A stretch of DNA of 19,319 nucleotides. Origin: Amoeboradix gromovi (taxonomy: Eukaryota; Sanchytriomycota; Sanchytriomycetes; Sanchytriales; Sanchytriaceae). Shown here one piece after another: positions 7,821-15,562 of the stretch. Location of the stretch: NCBI GenBank assembly GCA_018985225.1, contig JADGIF010000111.1, positions 1 to 19,319 of the forward strand, in the 5' to 3' direction. The translations under genes and the position numbers were made by a program. The notes below the pieces were generated by a model that searched no databases, was not told the origin of the DNA, and saw only the letters and a list, made by a program, of their open reading frames with translations. How positions within the stretch are numbered: position 1 is the first letter of the stretch; every line of letters begins with the position of its first letter.

Positions 7821-8981
7821 ATGAATTTTGGGGCAATAGTTTGGGCAGCAATTCAACCCATTTTGACAGTCTTGATTATGGTGATAATTGGTGTGATCCT
7901 TACAAAAAAGAGGATATACCATCAGGAAGTGATGAAGTCTTTAGGAAAATTCGCACTGCAGTTTTTAGCACCATGTTTGATGATGACAAAAACTGCAGCT
8001 TCTATTTCCCCAAGCAATATCATGCAATATTTGTTTATTATGTTGATAACGTCTATTTACCAAGTTTATTATATTATTGCGGCATTTATTATCTTTTTCT
8101 TAACTAAAAGATATTGTAGTCCTACTTTTCGTACTAGTGTCATGTCCAGCACTGCTTTCGGTAATTGGGGTGATTTTCCCATTGCTATACTAATTGCTAT
8201 TGGAAACAGCCCACCTTTTGAACCTGGCGATTCTGACAAAGGCATTGCATTTGTGACAGCCATTCTACTACTTTACTATCCTCTAATTTTCTCTTTGGGT
8301 GTTCATTGGATTGAATCTGACTATAAATCAATAAAAGTTGAGTATCTTGACAATAAAACCGAAGAGGAAAGCAATGTCGTCGCTAAACCTGAACCGAAGT
8401 TTTATCACAAAGAGTGGTTTCGATTGATAGTTTTCAATCCAAATATCATAGGGATTGTCATTGGATTGATGCTGGGTCTAATCGCTCCATTGAACAAAGT
8501 ATTTGTTTCATCTGATGGAGCTTTGTTTTTTGTTTTTAACACATTAAAAACAATGGGGAATGCATATATACCTATAGGATTGACTTTGTTTGGCGCAAAT
8601 CTAATTTATGCAGATTTCAGCATATTTAAAAGAATGCTAAGGATTCCTGTCACTCATAACGACACCGAGTTGCCAAAGAAAATCTATGTTCCCATATTTG
8701 CAGTGATATTCACCAGACTGGTGATATCACCAATAATTGGTATCGCATTTGTTAATTTTTTGATTTCTGCTAGTTTTATTGATCCGATGAACAAAATATT
8801 ACAATTTGTTTTAATACTGCCAATGTGCATGCCGATGGCTCAAATGAACTTAGTATTATCACAGATATATCATCCGAAAGGAAAACCAGAAGAAATGGCA
8901 ACAATGGTAGCAATTTGTTATTTTCTAACGCCTTTTTCGCTAATAGTGTCTCTAAGTGTAGCAATTTATACTCTATCTTGA
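7821..8981 (+). CDS. Auxin efflux carrier (AEC/PIN-like) family membrane transporter
   Basis: This is a 386-residue polytopic membrane protein with about ten transmembrane segments in two blocks, 1-165 and 205-386. A hydrophilic loop at about 168-205 (EYLDNKTEEESNVVAKPEP) separates them. The N-terminal IQPILTVLIMVIIGVILTKK, the broken-helix motif FGNWGDFPIAI (113-123), the return-helix segment GNAYIPIGLTLFGANL and MCMPMAQMNLVLSQIY are characteristic of fungal and PILS-type AEC proteins. In plants the family exports auxin; fungal members are uncharacterised carriers at the ER or plasma membrane, so the substrate is unknown. The ATG at 7821 is followed directly by the first membrane segment. 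It is surrounded on both sides by Fanzor relics but is itself intact. It ends in TGA, unlike the TAA of the other genes, with AATAAA 5 nt later (8987-8992). Confidence 0.93.
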   Translation: MNFGAIVWAAIQPILTVLIMVIIGVILTKKRIYHQEVMKSLGKFALQFLAPCLMMTKTAASISPSNIMQYLFIMLITSIYQVYYIIAAFIIFFLTKRYCSPTFRTSVMSSTAFGNWGDFPIAILIAIGNSPPFEPGDSDKGIAFVTAILLLYYPLIFSLGVHWIESDYKSIKVEYLDNKTEEESNVVAKPEPKFYHKEWFRLIVFNPNIIGIVIGLMLGLIAPLNKVFVSSDGALFFVFNTLKTMGNAYIPIGLTLFGANLIYADFSIFKRMLRIPVTHNDTELPKKIYVPIFAVIFTRLVISPIIGIAFVNFLISASFIDPMNKILQFVLILPMCMPMAQMNLVLSQIYHPKGKPEEMATMVAICYFLTPFSLIVSLSVAIYTLS

Positions 8982-8986
8982 ACTTT

Positions 8987-8992
8987 AATAAA
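8987..8992 (+). terminator. Poly(A) signal just after the transporter stop
   Basis: AATAAA starts 6 nt after the TGA stop at 8979-8981. Confidence 0.6.
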
Positions 8993-9024
8993 CTAGTTAA
9001 TATAAAATCGGGTCACATGTTTTT

Positions 9025-9265
9025 AGCTTCGCAAAGGCCTGCTTTCCTAGAAGGAATTTGCATAAAAAATTGACATGGCTTGTAATTCTGTTATTTTTGC
9101 TCGTGCCTTCAGTACCCTAAGGCGGCATTGAAAAAGAATGAGTATTGTCCACTTCCAAATGACGCTATGTACATGAATGGCTCTCCAAATTGTTTTTCGT
9201 TAGAGTGCCACAAATTGTACATCGCATCGAATTTTCGTGTTTGGACCGGCTATCAGTCTGAGACG
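9025..9265 (-). pseudogene. Fanzor C-terminal relic, copy B
   Basis: The minus strand reads CTICGTLTKNNLESHSCT followed by a TAG where copy A has the asparagine of CTNC. An arginine replaces the last zinc-knuckle cysteine, about 30 nt with the RuvC-III motif are deleted, and a second stop follows the PP of the PPQG equivalent. At the far end ATGCAAATTC matches the FSMQI-coding stretch of copy C. It is flanked upstream by the same long repeat as copy A. It is dead beyond doubt. Confidence 0.8.
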
Positions 9266-9271
9266 AATGTA

Positions 9272-9431
9272 TGCTGTACCTGCTAGTTATTTCTTTAGAT
9301 TCCATTTACCATTTACGAAAAGGAAGAACATCAAGTATTTAAGCTATTAGAAAAATCTGGAAAAGTCTTGAAATTATTCAAGAATGCATACAAATTCGCA
9401 ATAATTGATCTATTCAAGAAAACAATCGGGC
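9272..9431 (+). repeat. Dispersed repeat upstream of Fanzor relic B, matching 6184-6372
   Basis: This is the second copy of the repeat described at 6184-6372. In this copy a plus-strand frame is open from 9299 to 9565, containing EKEEHQVFKLLEKSGKVLK and FKNAYKFAIIDLFKK. It is preceded by TTATTTCTTTAG, which resembles a 3' splice site. I do not recognise the peptide, and it runs opposite to the Fanzor frame. Confidence 0.8.
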
Positions 9432-9565
9432 TTGAGTTTCGCCAAAAAATAGCATTTAATAGATTATATGGTAATATATATACCTATGCATCATCATTCA
9501 ATTTGACAAGGACTGGACCCCATTTGCCGCTGAATATCCATTTCAGGAAGGTTAGATTCTCTTGA

Positions 9566-9906
9566 TTGCTTGTGCGTTACAGTCCCACGCATTTCAAAAA
9601 TCATTTTTACAATTATTGTGACCGTTGTGTCTGCACTGTCGATGTACCACAGGTTGGTTACGTCTCGATCTTCTTGAGATCTTACTATATTCATTTTAGC
9701 TTAGCAATGCCTCCACACTTATTTTCCCAATTGCTTGCATCTGAATCGTAAAATTACTTTACCTTTTAGATCGCGCAAGCACGGCGATTCCCGGTTGGAG
9801 AGAAACTATAATTCAGAGTCTAGTTGATGCAAAGCATCAGTATATGTTGCTATCAACTCGTACTCACCTAGGTAGTAAATTAAAGTGGATTTTATTAAAA
9901 CCTAAA
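9566..9906. other. Gene-free stretch with two overlapping hairpins
   Basis: No supported gene. AGTTGAT (9822-9828) can pair with ATCAACT (9852-9858), or GATGC (9826-9830) can pair with GCATC (9834-9838). These are mutually exclusive stems and could easily be chance. Confidence 0.35.
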
Positions 9907-9912
9907 TTTATT
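9907..9912 (-). terminator. Poly(A) signal just after a stop codon
   Basis: TTTATT on the plus strand (AATAAA on the minus strand) lies 4 nt beyond the TAA of the secreted-protein gene. Confidence 0.6.
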
Positions 9913-9916
9913 CAGA

Positions 9917-10618
9917 TTAAATTGGTCTTGGTTTTGCTTCTGCTGGTTTTGCTGGTTTTGCTTCTGCTGGTTTTGCTTCTGCTAGTTTTGGTTCACTTTG
10001 TTCCATTAGCATGTTATTGAAACTGTATTTAAAGTGCCGACGAATTGGTGCTTCTATTTCTACTACAGTACCTTTGGTTTTAGCAGTCGTTCTTGGTTTC
10101 GTTTCTCCCAAGATAAGATCTAAAGATGAAACACCTGCTGCGGTTCTGCGGCTTGCGTTATTCTTGTTTTTAATCTCTTGCGACAGCGTATCGATGCGCT
10201 CTTTTATTTCTTCCTTTATTTCAACCGCATCTTGATTACCGTCCTTTGTATTCGAGGCCTCTTCTAAACGAAAAATCTCACTTTCCATAATCCTAGATGA
10301 TTGCATTAAATTTTCGTAGGAATTTGTTTTTAGACTGTAATCTGTTTCCCCCAACTCACGTTTAATTTCGGTGAATTCTAACACATTTGATAAAATTTTA
10401 GATGTCACTTCTATCTCAAGAAGCTGTCTTTCTGTGATTCCCAATTTCCTTCGTAAACTCTCAAATGTCTCCGGATTAGAGTTTTTCAATTTTGCCGCCG
10501 ACAATAAGAAGTTCTTATTGTTACCATTCGCTAGCATTGAAAACCATTGAGACATTATCCCAGAATTTAGATCCATTGGAATTGCCGCAATTAATTGGAT
10601 AAAGTAGATAATTCTCAT
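9917..10618 (-). CDS. Putative secreted protein with coiled coil and AEAKP repeat tail
   Basis: This is a 233-residue protein of unknown family. The N-terminus MRIIYFIQLIAAIP has the charge and hydrophobic core of a signal peptide, with cleavage possible around residues 12-15. An alternative start at the internal MDLNSG would remove it. Residues about 50-160 are charged and helical (LRRKLGITERQLLEIEV, then EEIKERIDTLSQEIKNK), probably a coiled coil. The last 25 residues are low complexity: AEAKPAEAKPAKPAEAKP, encoded by imperfect 15-bp direct repeats at about 9924-9985. The ORF is clean, has a promoter-side TATTTATAG run about 35 bp upstream, and has an AATAAA next to the stop, all arguing for a real gene. 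It sits among mobile-element relics. Lineage-specific secreted or spore-surface protein is a guess. Confidence 0.65.
   Translation of the reverse strand: MRIIYFIQLIAAIPMDLNSGIMSQWFSMLANGNNKNFLLSAAKLKNSNPETFESLRRKLGITERQLLEIEVTSKILSNVLEFTEIKRELGETDYSLKTNSYENLMQSSRIMESEIFRLEEASNTKDGNQDAVEIKEEIKERIDTLSQEIKNKNNASRRTAAGVSSLDLILGETKPRTTAKTKGTVVEIEAPIRRHFKYSFNNMLMEQSEPKLAEAKPAEAKPAKPAEAKPRPI
9924..9985. repeat. Imperfect 15-bp direct repeats coding AEAKP units
   Basis: The unit TTTTGCTTCTGCTGG recurs about three times, with one shortened 9-bp unit (TTTTGCTGG). It encodes the proline/lysine-rich tail of the secreted-protein gene. Such runs vary in length between strains by slippage. Confidence 0.85.
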
Positions 10619-11264
10619 TGAATAATAGCCAACGCGCTTCCTTTTAAGCTATAAATAGGTTTGGCAGGATACTTTAGGACAATTTTATTGGTGCAATTAT
10701 TGGACATCAGAGAAAATCACTGCCATATGAGGCAATAGACCTGGTCGCAGAACTAGTTCCTCTTGGGCTTGAAAATCAAGAGATTTACGAGGCTATGGCT
10801 ATGAAGCCAATTATTAATATTTGCGTATCCCACAAGATCTTTGCTGTAGATCAGCTATGAAGATAGCAGAGCCCAAAACCAATGCGATCTCCGCAGAAAC
10901 AGCAGCAAGCTGGATTCTGAGCTCTAGCTGTACCTGCTTATTTTCACCAAAATAACTCGTAATTACCTGATTACGACTGTTTGCAGAGTCTGCAAGTGTA
11001 TATGTCGGATACCATAAATCCTTGTTCGCTGAAAGATGCGGGTAGATTATAGAGGAGCCAAAAAATAAAGTTGAAATGTGCTGTCACCTTGGTAACCCAT
11101 TTGTTTTAGCCAAAATAAATCATTTTTTAATTTCGCAAATTCGTGACTGTTCTATCCTTTTGAACATTGATTACGCTCAACGTCATGTTCAAAGATAAAG
11201 CAATAGAGCAACTACAGTGTGGATTTAGTATAAATGTACATACGGTTTGGAGCCAAATCGCATC
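10619..11264. other. Stretch without a supported gene, locally GC-richer
   Basis: Positions about 10730-10960 are visibly richer in G and C than the surrounding spacers. They hold two overlapping open frames without start codons: plus 10678-10860 (includes KSLPYEAIDLVAELVPLGLE) and minus 11083-10814 (includes NKQVQLELRIQLAAVSAEI). Neither is recognised. One may be a decayed coding fragment. Confidence 0.35.
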
Positions 11265-11379
11265 TCTCTCTATTGGAAGCGCGAGCAATAACTGCAAGGA
11301 AGCAACTGGCATCGTCGGTTTCTCTATGCAAATTCTCGATTTTCTCGTTAATCAAGACTTAAAACGAGAGTTGGGACAC
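11265..11379 (+). pseudogene. Fanzor extreme C-terminal relic, copy C, plus strand
   Basis: The frame reads SNNCKEATGIVGFSMQILDF then LVNQDLKRE, aligned with SNHCNVTSSTASFSVEILDS then LRNQDF of copy A. Nucleotide identity extends through AACGAG after the gene end. The relic runs directly into the TIR at 11372, whose bases supply the last codons before the stop. Only the region after the RuvC-III motif is recognisable, and it has the opposite orientation to copies A, B and D. Confidence 0.7.
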
Positions 11380-11402
11380 CAAATATAAAAACTAGACTAA
11401 CT
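11372..11402 (+). repeat. Terminal inverted repeat, left end of the 330-bp element
   Basis: Identical to the copy at 19281-19311 for the 31 bp and the next 8 bp (CGTTTTTA), and identical to 76-106 for the 31 bp. Confidence 0.85.
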
Positions 11403-11670
11403 CGTTTTTAATGGTGCTCCGTACGGAGGAAATGCTATCATTAACAGATCTTCTTCTATTATACCAATTTTCTTTCATTACTTTCAATCCCCTCTTCAAA
11501 TATATGAGGTCTTTGAGCATCTAAGCAAAAGGTGCATTTTCTTAGACGGTACTCTTTTCTAGAGTCATCTTCCTTTCATACTCGTCAACTCTGCAACTAG
11601 CTGAATGTCCACTCGCCTCTTAAATCCATAAAATTAATAAAGCTGAAATAATGTTCAAGTTGTTACAGAA

Positions 11671-11701
11671 AGTTAGTCCAGTTTCTATATTTGATGTCCC
11701 A
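11671..11701 (-). repeat. Terminal inverted repeat, right end of the 330-bp element
   Basis: The reverse complement begins TGGGACATCAAATATAG and ends ACTGGACTAACT. The T after TGGGACA and the G in ACTGG are shared with the right end at 1804-1834, so right ends differ from left ends consistently. Confidence 0.85.
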
Positions 11702-11854
11702 TCTGTAAATTTGACAAAATGATATCTCTGCAGAAAACTGTTAATTTAAAATTTTGCAAAACACTTAATTGCAAATATAGAGTCGGTCTCTAATGACTTA
11801 AATTCTCGGTTTACCACAATTTAAAATAAAACTACTTGTTACAAAGACTGTATC

Positions 11855-12505
11855 ATGGGGAAACGAAATGCAGTTCAGAATATGCAGCCATTTTGTTATT
11901 ACTGTGATAGGGATTTCGCAGATGAGAAAGTTCTGATTCAGCATCAGAGATCGAAGCATTTTAAATGTCCAGAATGCTCAAAGAGATTAAACACAGCTAC
12001 AGCACTTTCTCTTCACTTCCTTAGTGTACATAAAAGAGAACTAACTGTAGTTCCTTATTCATTACAAGATAGATGCAAAACTGACTTAGAAATCCATGGA
12101 TTGGAGGGAGTACCGTTTGCATTGATTGAAAAAAGAGCTAAAGAGCGTGGGTTAGAACTACCTGTTGGCTATGTTGAACCTTCTAAACCTGCACCTAAAA
12201 AGAAGAAAATTATGCAATCACCATATGCTCAGTATTACTCACAGTATTATCAATATCCTTCTGTAAATTCTACTCATGTTAGCGAATCTAGTACACCAGT
12301 CACTGAAAGTCTTAATACGCCTGCTCCTGAAGAAGTATCTTCTATTGATAATTTAGATAAAGTTAAGAAAGACTTTCCTCTCGAGTCTATTTCTTATGAT
12401 TTGCCAGAACTCAATGAAAGTGTCATCTTGATTATGTCCACTCCTAACAACATATATGAAGATGTCAAGTATCGTGCTTACATGTCTAACCGAATTAATA
12501 AATAA
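11855..12505 (+). CDS. BuGZ/ZNF207-like zinc-finger protein
   Basis: This is a 216-residue protein. The N-terminal QPFCYYCDRDFADEKVLIQHQRSKHFKC followed by PECSKRLNTATALSLHFLSVH is the signature double C2H2 module of BuGZ (C14, C17, H30, H35; C38, C41, H54, H59). The conserved block LEIHGLEGVPFALIEKRAKE follows. The middle is rich in Y, Q, S and P (residues 120-160), as in the low-complexity part of BuGZ. Residues about 190-210 (VILIMSTPNNIYEDVKYRAY) resemble the GLEBS motif that binds Bub3, which is a tentative match. From family knowledge the protein binds microtubules and Bub3 at kinetochores and takes part in splicing. It is shorter than the animal proteins. AATAAA directly precedes the TAA stop. 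The gene converges on RRP6 with 10 bp between. Confidence 0.9.
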   Translation: MGKRNAVQNMQPFCYYCDRDFADEKVLIQHQRSKHFKCPECSKRLNTATALSLHFLSVHKRELTVVPYSLQDRCKTDLEIHGLEGVPFALIEKRAKERGLELPVGYVEPSKPAPKKKKIMQSPYAQYYSQYYQYPSVNSTHVSESSTPVTESLNTPAPEEVSSIDNLDKVKKDFPLESISYDLPELNESVILIMSTPNNIYEDVKYRAYMSNRINK

Positions 12506-12520
12506 CTAATTAACTTTATT
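12497..12520. terminator. Back-to-back poly(A) signals between convergent genes
   Basis: AATAAA on the plus strand at 12497-12502 immediately precedes the BuGZ stop. TTTATT at 12515-12520 is AATAAA on the minus strand and contains the RRP6 stop. The two stops are 10 bp apart, so each 3' end must lie inside the other gene. Confidence 0.75.
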
Positions 12521-14444
12521 GCTTGAATATCTTTTGTTTAGCTTGGTTTGATTGCCCAACATATTTTCGTTTTTTAGTTTTGCTGTTGTTCTTTCTTATT
12601 CTCATTGGGTTTGGGTCACTCGACTGTATATTTATTTCTTCATTTTCTGCTAGCTTCTTGGATTTGTTAAACTTTCTGCTCTTTTTATTCTTTAAATCGA
12701 CTACTTGAATTCCTGTATTCTGGTCTATCTTTGTTTTCATTTGGGGTTCGTCATTAACTCTTTTTACAGGCAATTTGAAATCTATTGCTATTATATCATC
12801 TAGCATACTGGCCTTCTTGATTCCCTTGTTTTCTGTGCTCTTCATGTCTTCAATTGTACATGTGTTACTTGCAAACTCATCCACTATTTCATTTGGGATG
12901 TTCTTGATATCGGAACCCCAGTTAAACTTGTCCAGCGTGCTATCTCGCAGTGCGCTTACCAAATTGATTTCCTCTGTTGCTTTTGACTCTTTTAGTTCTT
13001 GTTCGTCTTTTTCGTATTTTATGTGTACAGCTGGTGGTGCTTTTATATCCAAGGCCATAGAAGATAACTGTACCTCATCTACACTCGATACTGCATGTTC
13101 AATAACACTTACCAGCTCATCTATGTACGGTATTAACATCTCGCTTTCTTTGTGTGCTAAACACCTTAACAAACTCTGCTTGTTCATGGGAGATGAATTT
13201 GCTATTCGAACCAACTGCCACTGTGGCATAAAGTATGATGGACTACAGTTCACTGTCCTGGCAATAGTATCCCTCCAATAATGCACCATCTTAAGTATGC
13301 TGATAGCTCTTGCATTGCCGCCACTATTGCCGCAGGTTACAATATAGTTGTTCAATGAATTTCTCCATCCAACAGGCGGAGTACCAGTTTCGTAGTCGTA
13401 TTTTGGGATATAAAAAGACTGCTTACAAACTTCAGTAGATTTCACCAGGCATTGCTTGAGTTCACCATTTTCGATTAGCTCTTTTCTTAAACAGTCATAA
13501 ATATACAGTAGAAAGTGCGTATCGGATTGAGCATATTTGAGCATAATACCGTTTAATGGCCTTTGAGTCCAATCTGCACGCTGATACGCTTTATCAGTCT
13601 TGTAGTTGCAATAAGAAAGTAATAAAGCACTCAGTGAGTGTTTTGGTTTAAACAAAAGCTTTGATGCAACGTATGTATCAAATAGATTAACAACATACAG
13701 TCCCAAGTCACGCTGCAGCCATATAATATCAGAAGAAGCACCATGAAGTACTTTTGTGATATTAGGATCAGTAAAGAATTGATTTAGGGGTTGGAGATCA
13801 TTAGAAAGTGCAATAGTATCGATAATAAAATCACTGGTACGGGTAGATATTTGCATTAAACAGGTAATGCCTAAATAGGACCGTTCGTTATGGTGCTCTA
13901 AATCAATTGCTATCTCAGATGAAGCCTTGAGTTCATTAAATAATAAAGTTAAGCCATCAACAGTATCAATATAGGTAAAAGAGCCCATAGGTTTAAAAGG
14001 TGTTAAAGTGCATACGGTTGGAACAGGATAAGACAGGTTTTCTAGTTCATACCGATAAGGGTTAGGATATTGGTCAACATATTCGTCACTTGAAGGAGGA
14101 TTCCATTCATGCAGAGCGTTGTATTTAATTTTTAATTTCGGAACAAAATTGAAATTATTAACAAGGGATTTAGATGCAGAATTAATAGAATGAAGTTTGA
14201 TCAGTTGTTCAAATTGATCTAAGTATGGAGCATCGTAAAGCCAATTATTCGAATCTTTTGAGGCAGGGGACTTAATGGATGATTCTATTCTTTTCATCAT
14301 CTTTTGCAATAGCAGCTTAACTCGCAATGGATTTTGGACAGAGCTTATTGTATTAACGAATTTTATTAATTCTCCAATATTCTTGCTCATTATGTTTGAG
14401 CGAACTCCGTTGTTGATCCTTGTGTGGAATAATTGATTGAACAA
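12516..14444 (-). CDS. RRP6: Exosome 3'-5' exoribonuclease RRP6/EXOSC10
   Basis: This is a 642-residue nuclease of the nuclear exosome that trims and degrades rRNA, snoRNA and unstable transcripts. Residues 1-100 correspond to the PMC2NT region that binds the Rrp47 partner. The DEDD-Y exonuclease domain spans about 150-320. It shows IAIDLEHHNERSYLG with D181 and E183, VLHGASSDIIWLQRDLGLYV with D239, and MLKYAQSDTHFLLYIYD with Y304 and D308. RADWTQRPL is the family linker. An HRDC domain follows at about 375-455 (ARAISILKMVHYWRDTIART). The C-terminus is lysine-rich (KNKKSRKFNKSKK, NNSKTKKRKY), a likely nuclear signal and RNA-contact lasso. All catalytic residues are present. A second in-frame ATG at 14390 (MSKNIGEL) is an equally plausible start. 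Convergent with BuGZ. Confidence 0.96.
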   Translation of the reverse strand: MFNQLFHTRINNGVRSNIMSKNIGELIKFVNTISSVQNPLRVKLLLQKMMKRIESSIKSPASKDSNNWLYDAPYLDQFEQLIKLHSINSASKSLVNNFNFVPKLKIKYNALHEWNPPSSDEYVDQYPNPYRYELENLSYPVPTVCTLTPFKPMGSFTYIDTVDGLTLLFNELKASSEIAIDLEHHNERSYLGITCLMQISTRTSDFIIDTIALSNDLQPLNQFFTDPNITKVLHGASSDIIWLQRDLGLYVVNLFDTYVASKLLFKPKHSLSALLLSYCNYKTDKAYQRADWTQRPLNGIMLKYAQSDTHFLLYIYDCLRKELIENGELKQCLVKSTEVCKQSFYIPKYDYETGTPPVGWRNSLNNYIVTCGNSGGNARAISILKMVHYWRDTIARTVNCSPSYFMPQWQLVRIANSSPMNKQSLLRCLAHKESEMLIPYIDELVSVIEHAVSSVDEVQLSSMALDIKAPPAVHIKYEKDEQELKESKATEEINLVSALRDSTLDKFNWGSDIKNIPNEIVDEFASNTCTIEDMKSTENKGIKKASMLDDIIAIDFKLPVKRVNDEPQMKTKIDQNTGIQVVDLKNKKSRKFNKSKKLAENEEINIQSSDPNPMRIRKNNSKTKKRKYVGQSNQAKQKIFKQ

Positions 14445-14731
14445 ACATGAAAAAGGACCTTTTCATTTTTATAAAAACTTCATCTCTTTAATCATTACTA
14501 ATACAAATAAGTGGTTTTCTTTCATATGACACAATATTTCGTGAAATGTCAACAAATAAGGACTACTTTGCCATTCATTTATAAAAATAAGCCAGAAGTA
14601 AAGAGTTATGCAGATCTCATTTCTATGCCTAAATGACAAGATAAATACCTGGTATCAATGATTATATTCCGATGCTCAGCAATCTGATCTTGCTTCAGAT
14701 TGTATCTGTTGATTTAAGAGTGTATAAGACA

Positions 14732-14737
14732 TTTATT
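14732..14737 (-). terminator. Poly(A) signal overlapping the ECHS1 stop
   Basis: TTTATT on the plus strand is AATAAA on the minus strand and contains the TAA at 14735-14733. Confidence 0.7.
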
Positions 14738-15549
14738 TATCCTTAAACACTGGTTTACGCTTCTCAGCAAAAGCAGACATGCCTTCTTTTTGATCCTCAG
14801 TAGAGAACGTAGAGTGAAACAGTCTGCGTTCAAAAACTAAGCCTTCCTGCAAAGTAGTCTCGAATGCCTTGTTTACAGACTCTTTAGCCATCATAACAAC
14901 AGGCTTAGAATAGTTAGCAATTTCCTGCGCAACCTCCAACGTTTTCTCTAATAATTCATCAACTTTGAATATGCGCGCGATTAATCCAGCCTGGTATGCC
15001 TCTTCAGCATTAATCATTCTGCCAGTTAATACAAGTTCCATTGCCTTCGATTTACCTATCGCTCTTGTTAATCTTTGAGTACCACCAGCCCCTGGAATTG
15101 TACCTGTATTAAAGAAATATACCTAATTTAATTTCCGGTTGACCAAACTGGGCAGTCTCTCCGGCATATATAATGTCAGTTAATTGAGCTAGCTCGCAGC
15201 CACCACCTAGGCAATATCCATTGACAGCAGAAATAATAGGCTTGCGAATGTTCTTAATATCTTGCCAACATGCTAAAAAGTCAGACTTGTAATTTTCAAT
15301 TCCATTCGTGTCTTTCATTTCTTTGATGTCAGCACCTGCAGCATATGCTTTCTTATTTCCAGTGATAACTATGCATCCAACCTCCGGATTCTTGTCATAT
15401 AGTTGCAATTCTTTAATCAGCTCCGAGAACAACGGCGAGCAGAGTGCGTTCAATGCTTTTGGTCTATGCAAAGTTATCAAACCAACCTTTTCAATCTGTT
15501 TTGATTGAATGTATTGCAAATTCAATAAAATGCGAGATCGTTGAAACAT
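14733..15549 (-). CDS. ECHS1: Mitochondrial short-chain enoyl-CoA hydratase, one 19-nt intron
   Basis: Exon 1 is 15549-15123 and exon 2 is 15103-14733; joined they code 265 residues. The enzyme adds water to trans-2-enoyl-CoA in fatty-acid and branched-chain amino-acid oxidation. Crotonase-fold landmarks are in order: [18 protein letters not shown] (oxyanion hole), [12 protein letters not shown] with E119, and [20 protein letters not shown] with E139. The two glutamates are the catalytic pair. The C-terminal [13 protein letters not shown] and [16 protein letters not shown] are typical. Without splicing the frame stops at once after KLGIFL; with the 19-nt removal the [13 protein letters not shown] motif is exactly restored. 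I start at the ATG at 15549, giving a short basic transit peptide ([17 protein letters not shown]). The upstream ATG at 15612 would overlap the divergent neighbour. Length fits the mature family size. Confidence 0.96.
15104..15122 (-). other. 19-nt spliceosomal intron in ECHS1
   Basis: On the coding strand the intron is gtatatttctttaatacag, with canonical GT and AG ends. A TTTAATAC stretch probably combines branch point and 3' splice site. Removing it joins exon phase 1 and restores the invariant [10 protein letters not shown]. Retaining it gives an immediate TAA. Confidence 0.92.
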
Positions 15550-15562
15550 TAGGAGTGTGCAA
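15550..15562. promoter_or_regulatory. 13-bp divergent intergenic gap
   Basis: Only 13 bp separate the ATG of ECHS1 (minus strand) from the ATG of the next gene (plus strand). Any promoter and 5' UTR of either gene must lie inside the coding region of the other, or the two share a bidirectional start region. No TATA box fits in the gap. Confidence 0.6.

Larger units (their letters stand above)
11372..11701. mobile_element. 330-bp MITE-like element with 31-bp TIRs
   Basis: The two ends are inverted repeats that match at 28 of 31 positions. The interior has no transposase. It holds a perfect palindrome CTCCGTACGGAG (11417-11428) and a 42-codon minus-strand frame (MLKDLIYLKRGLKVMKENWY...) that stops inside the left TIR. 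Size, TIRs and lack of coding capacity fit a miniature inverted-repeat element. A target-site duplication is not evident. Confidence 0.7.

Noticed and set aside
9822-9858. A riboswitch or attenuator from two alternative stems
   Set aside because: The stems are only 5-7 bp, no gene follows within a sensible distance on that strand, and the organism is eukaryotic.
11167-11388. A 73-codon plus-strand ORF as an independent gene
   Set aside because: Its second half is only the tail of a Fanzor relic and its last codons come from a transposon end; the first half has no recognisable similarity.
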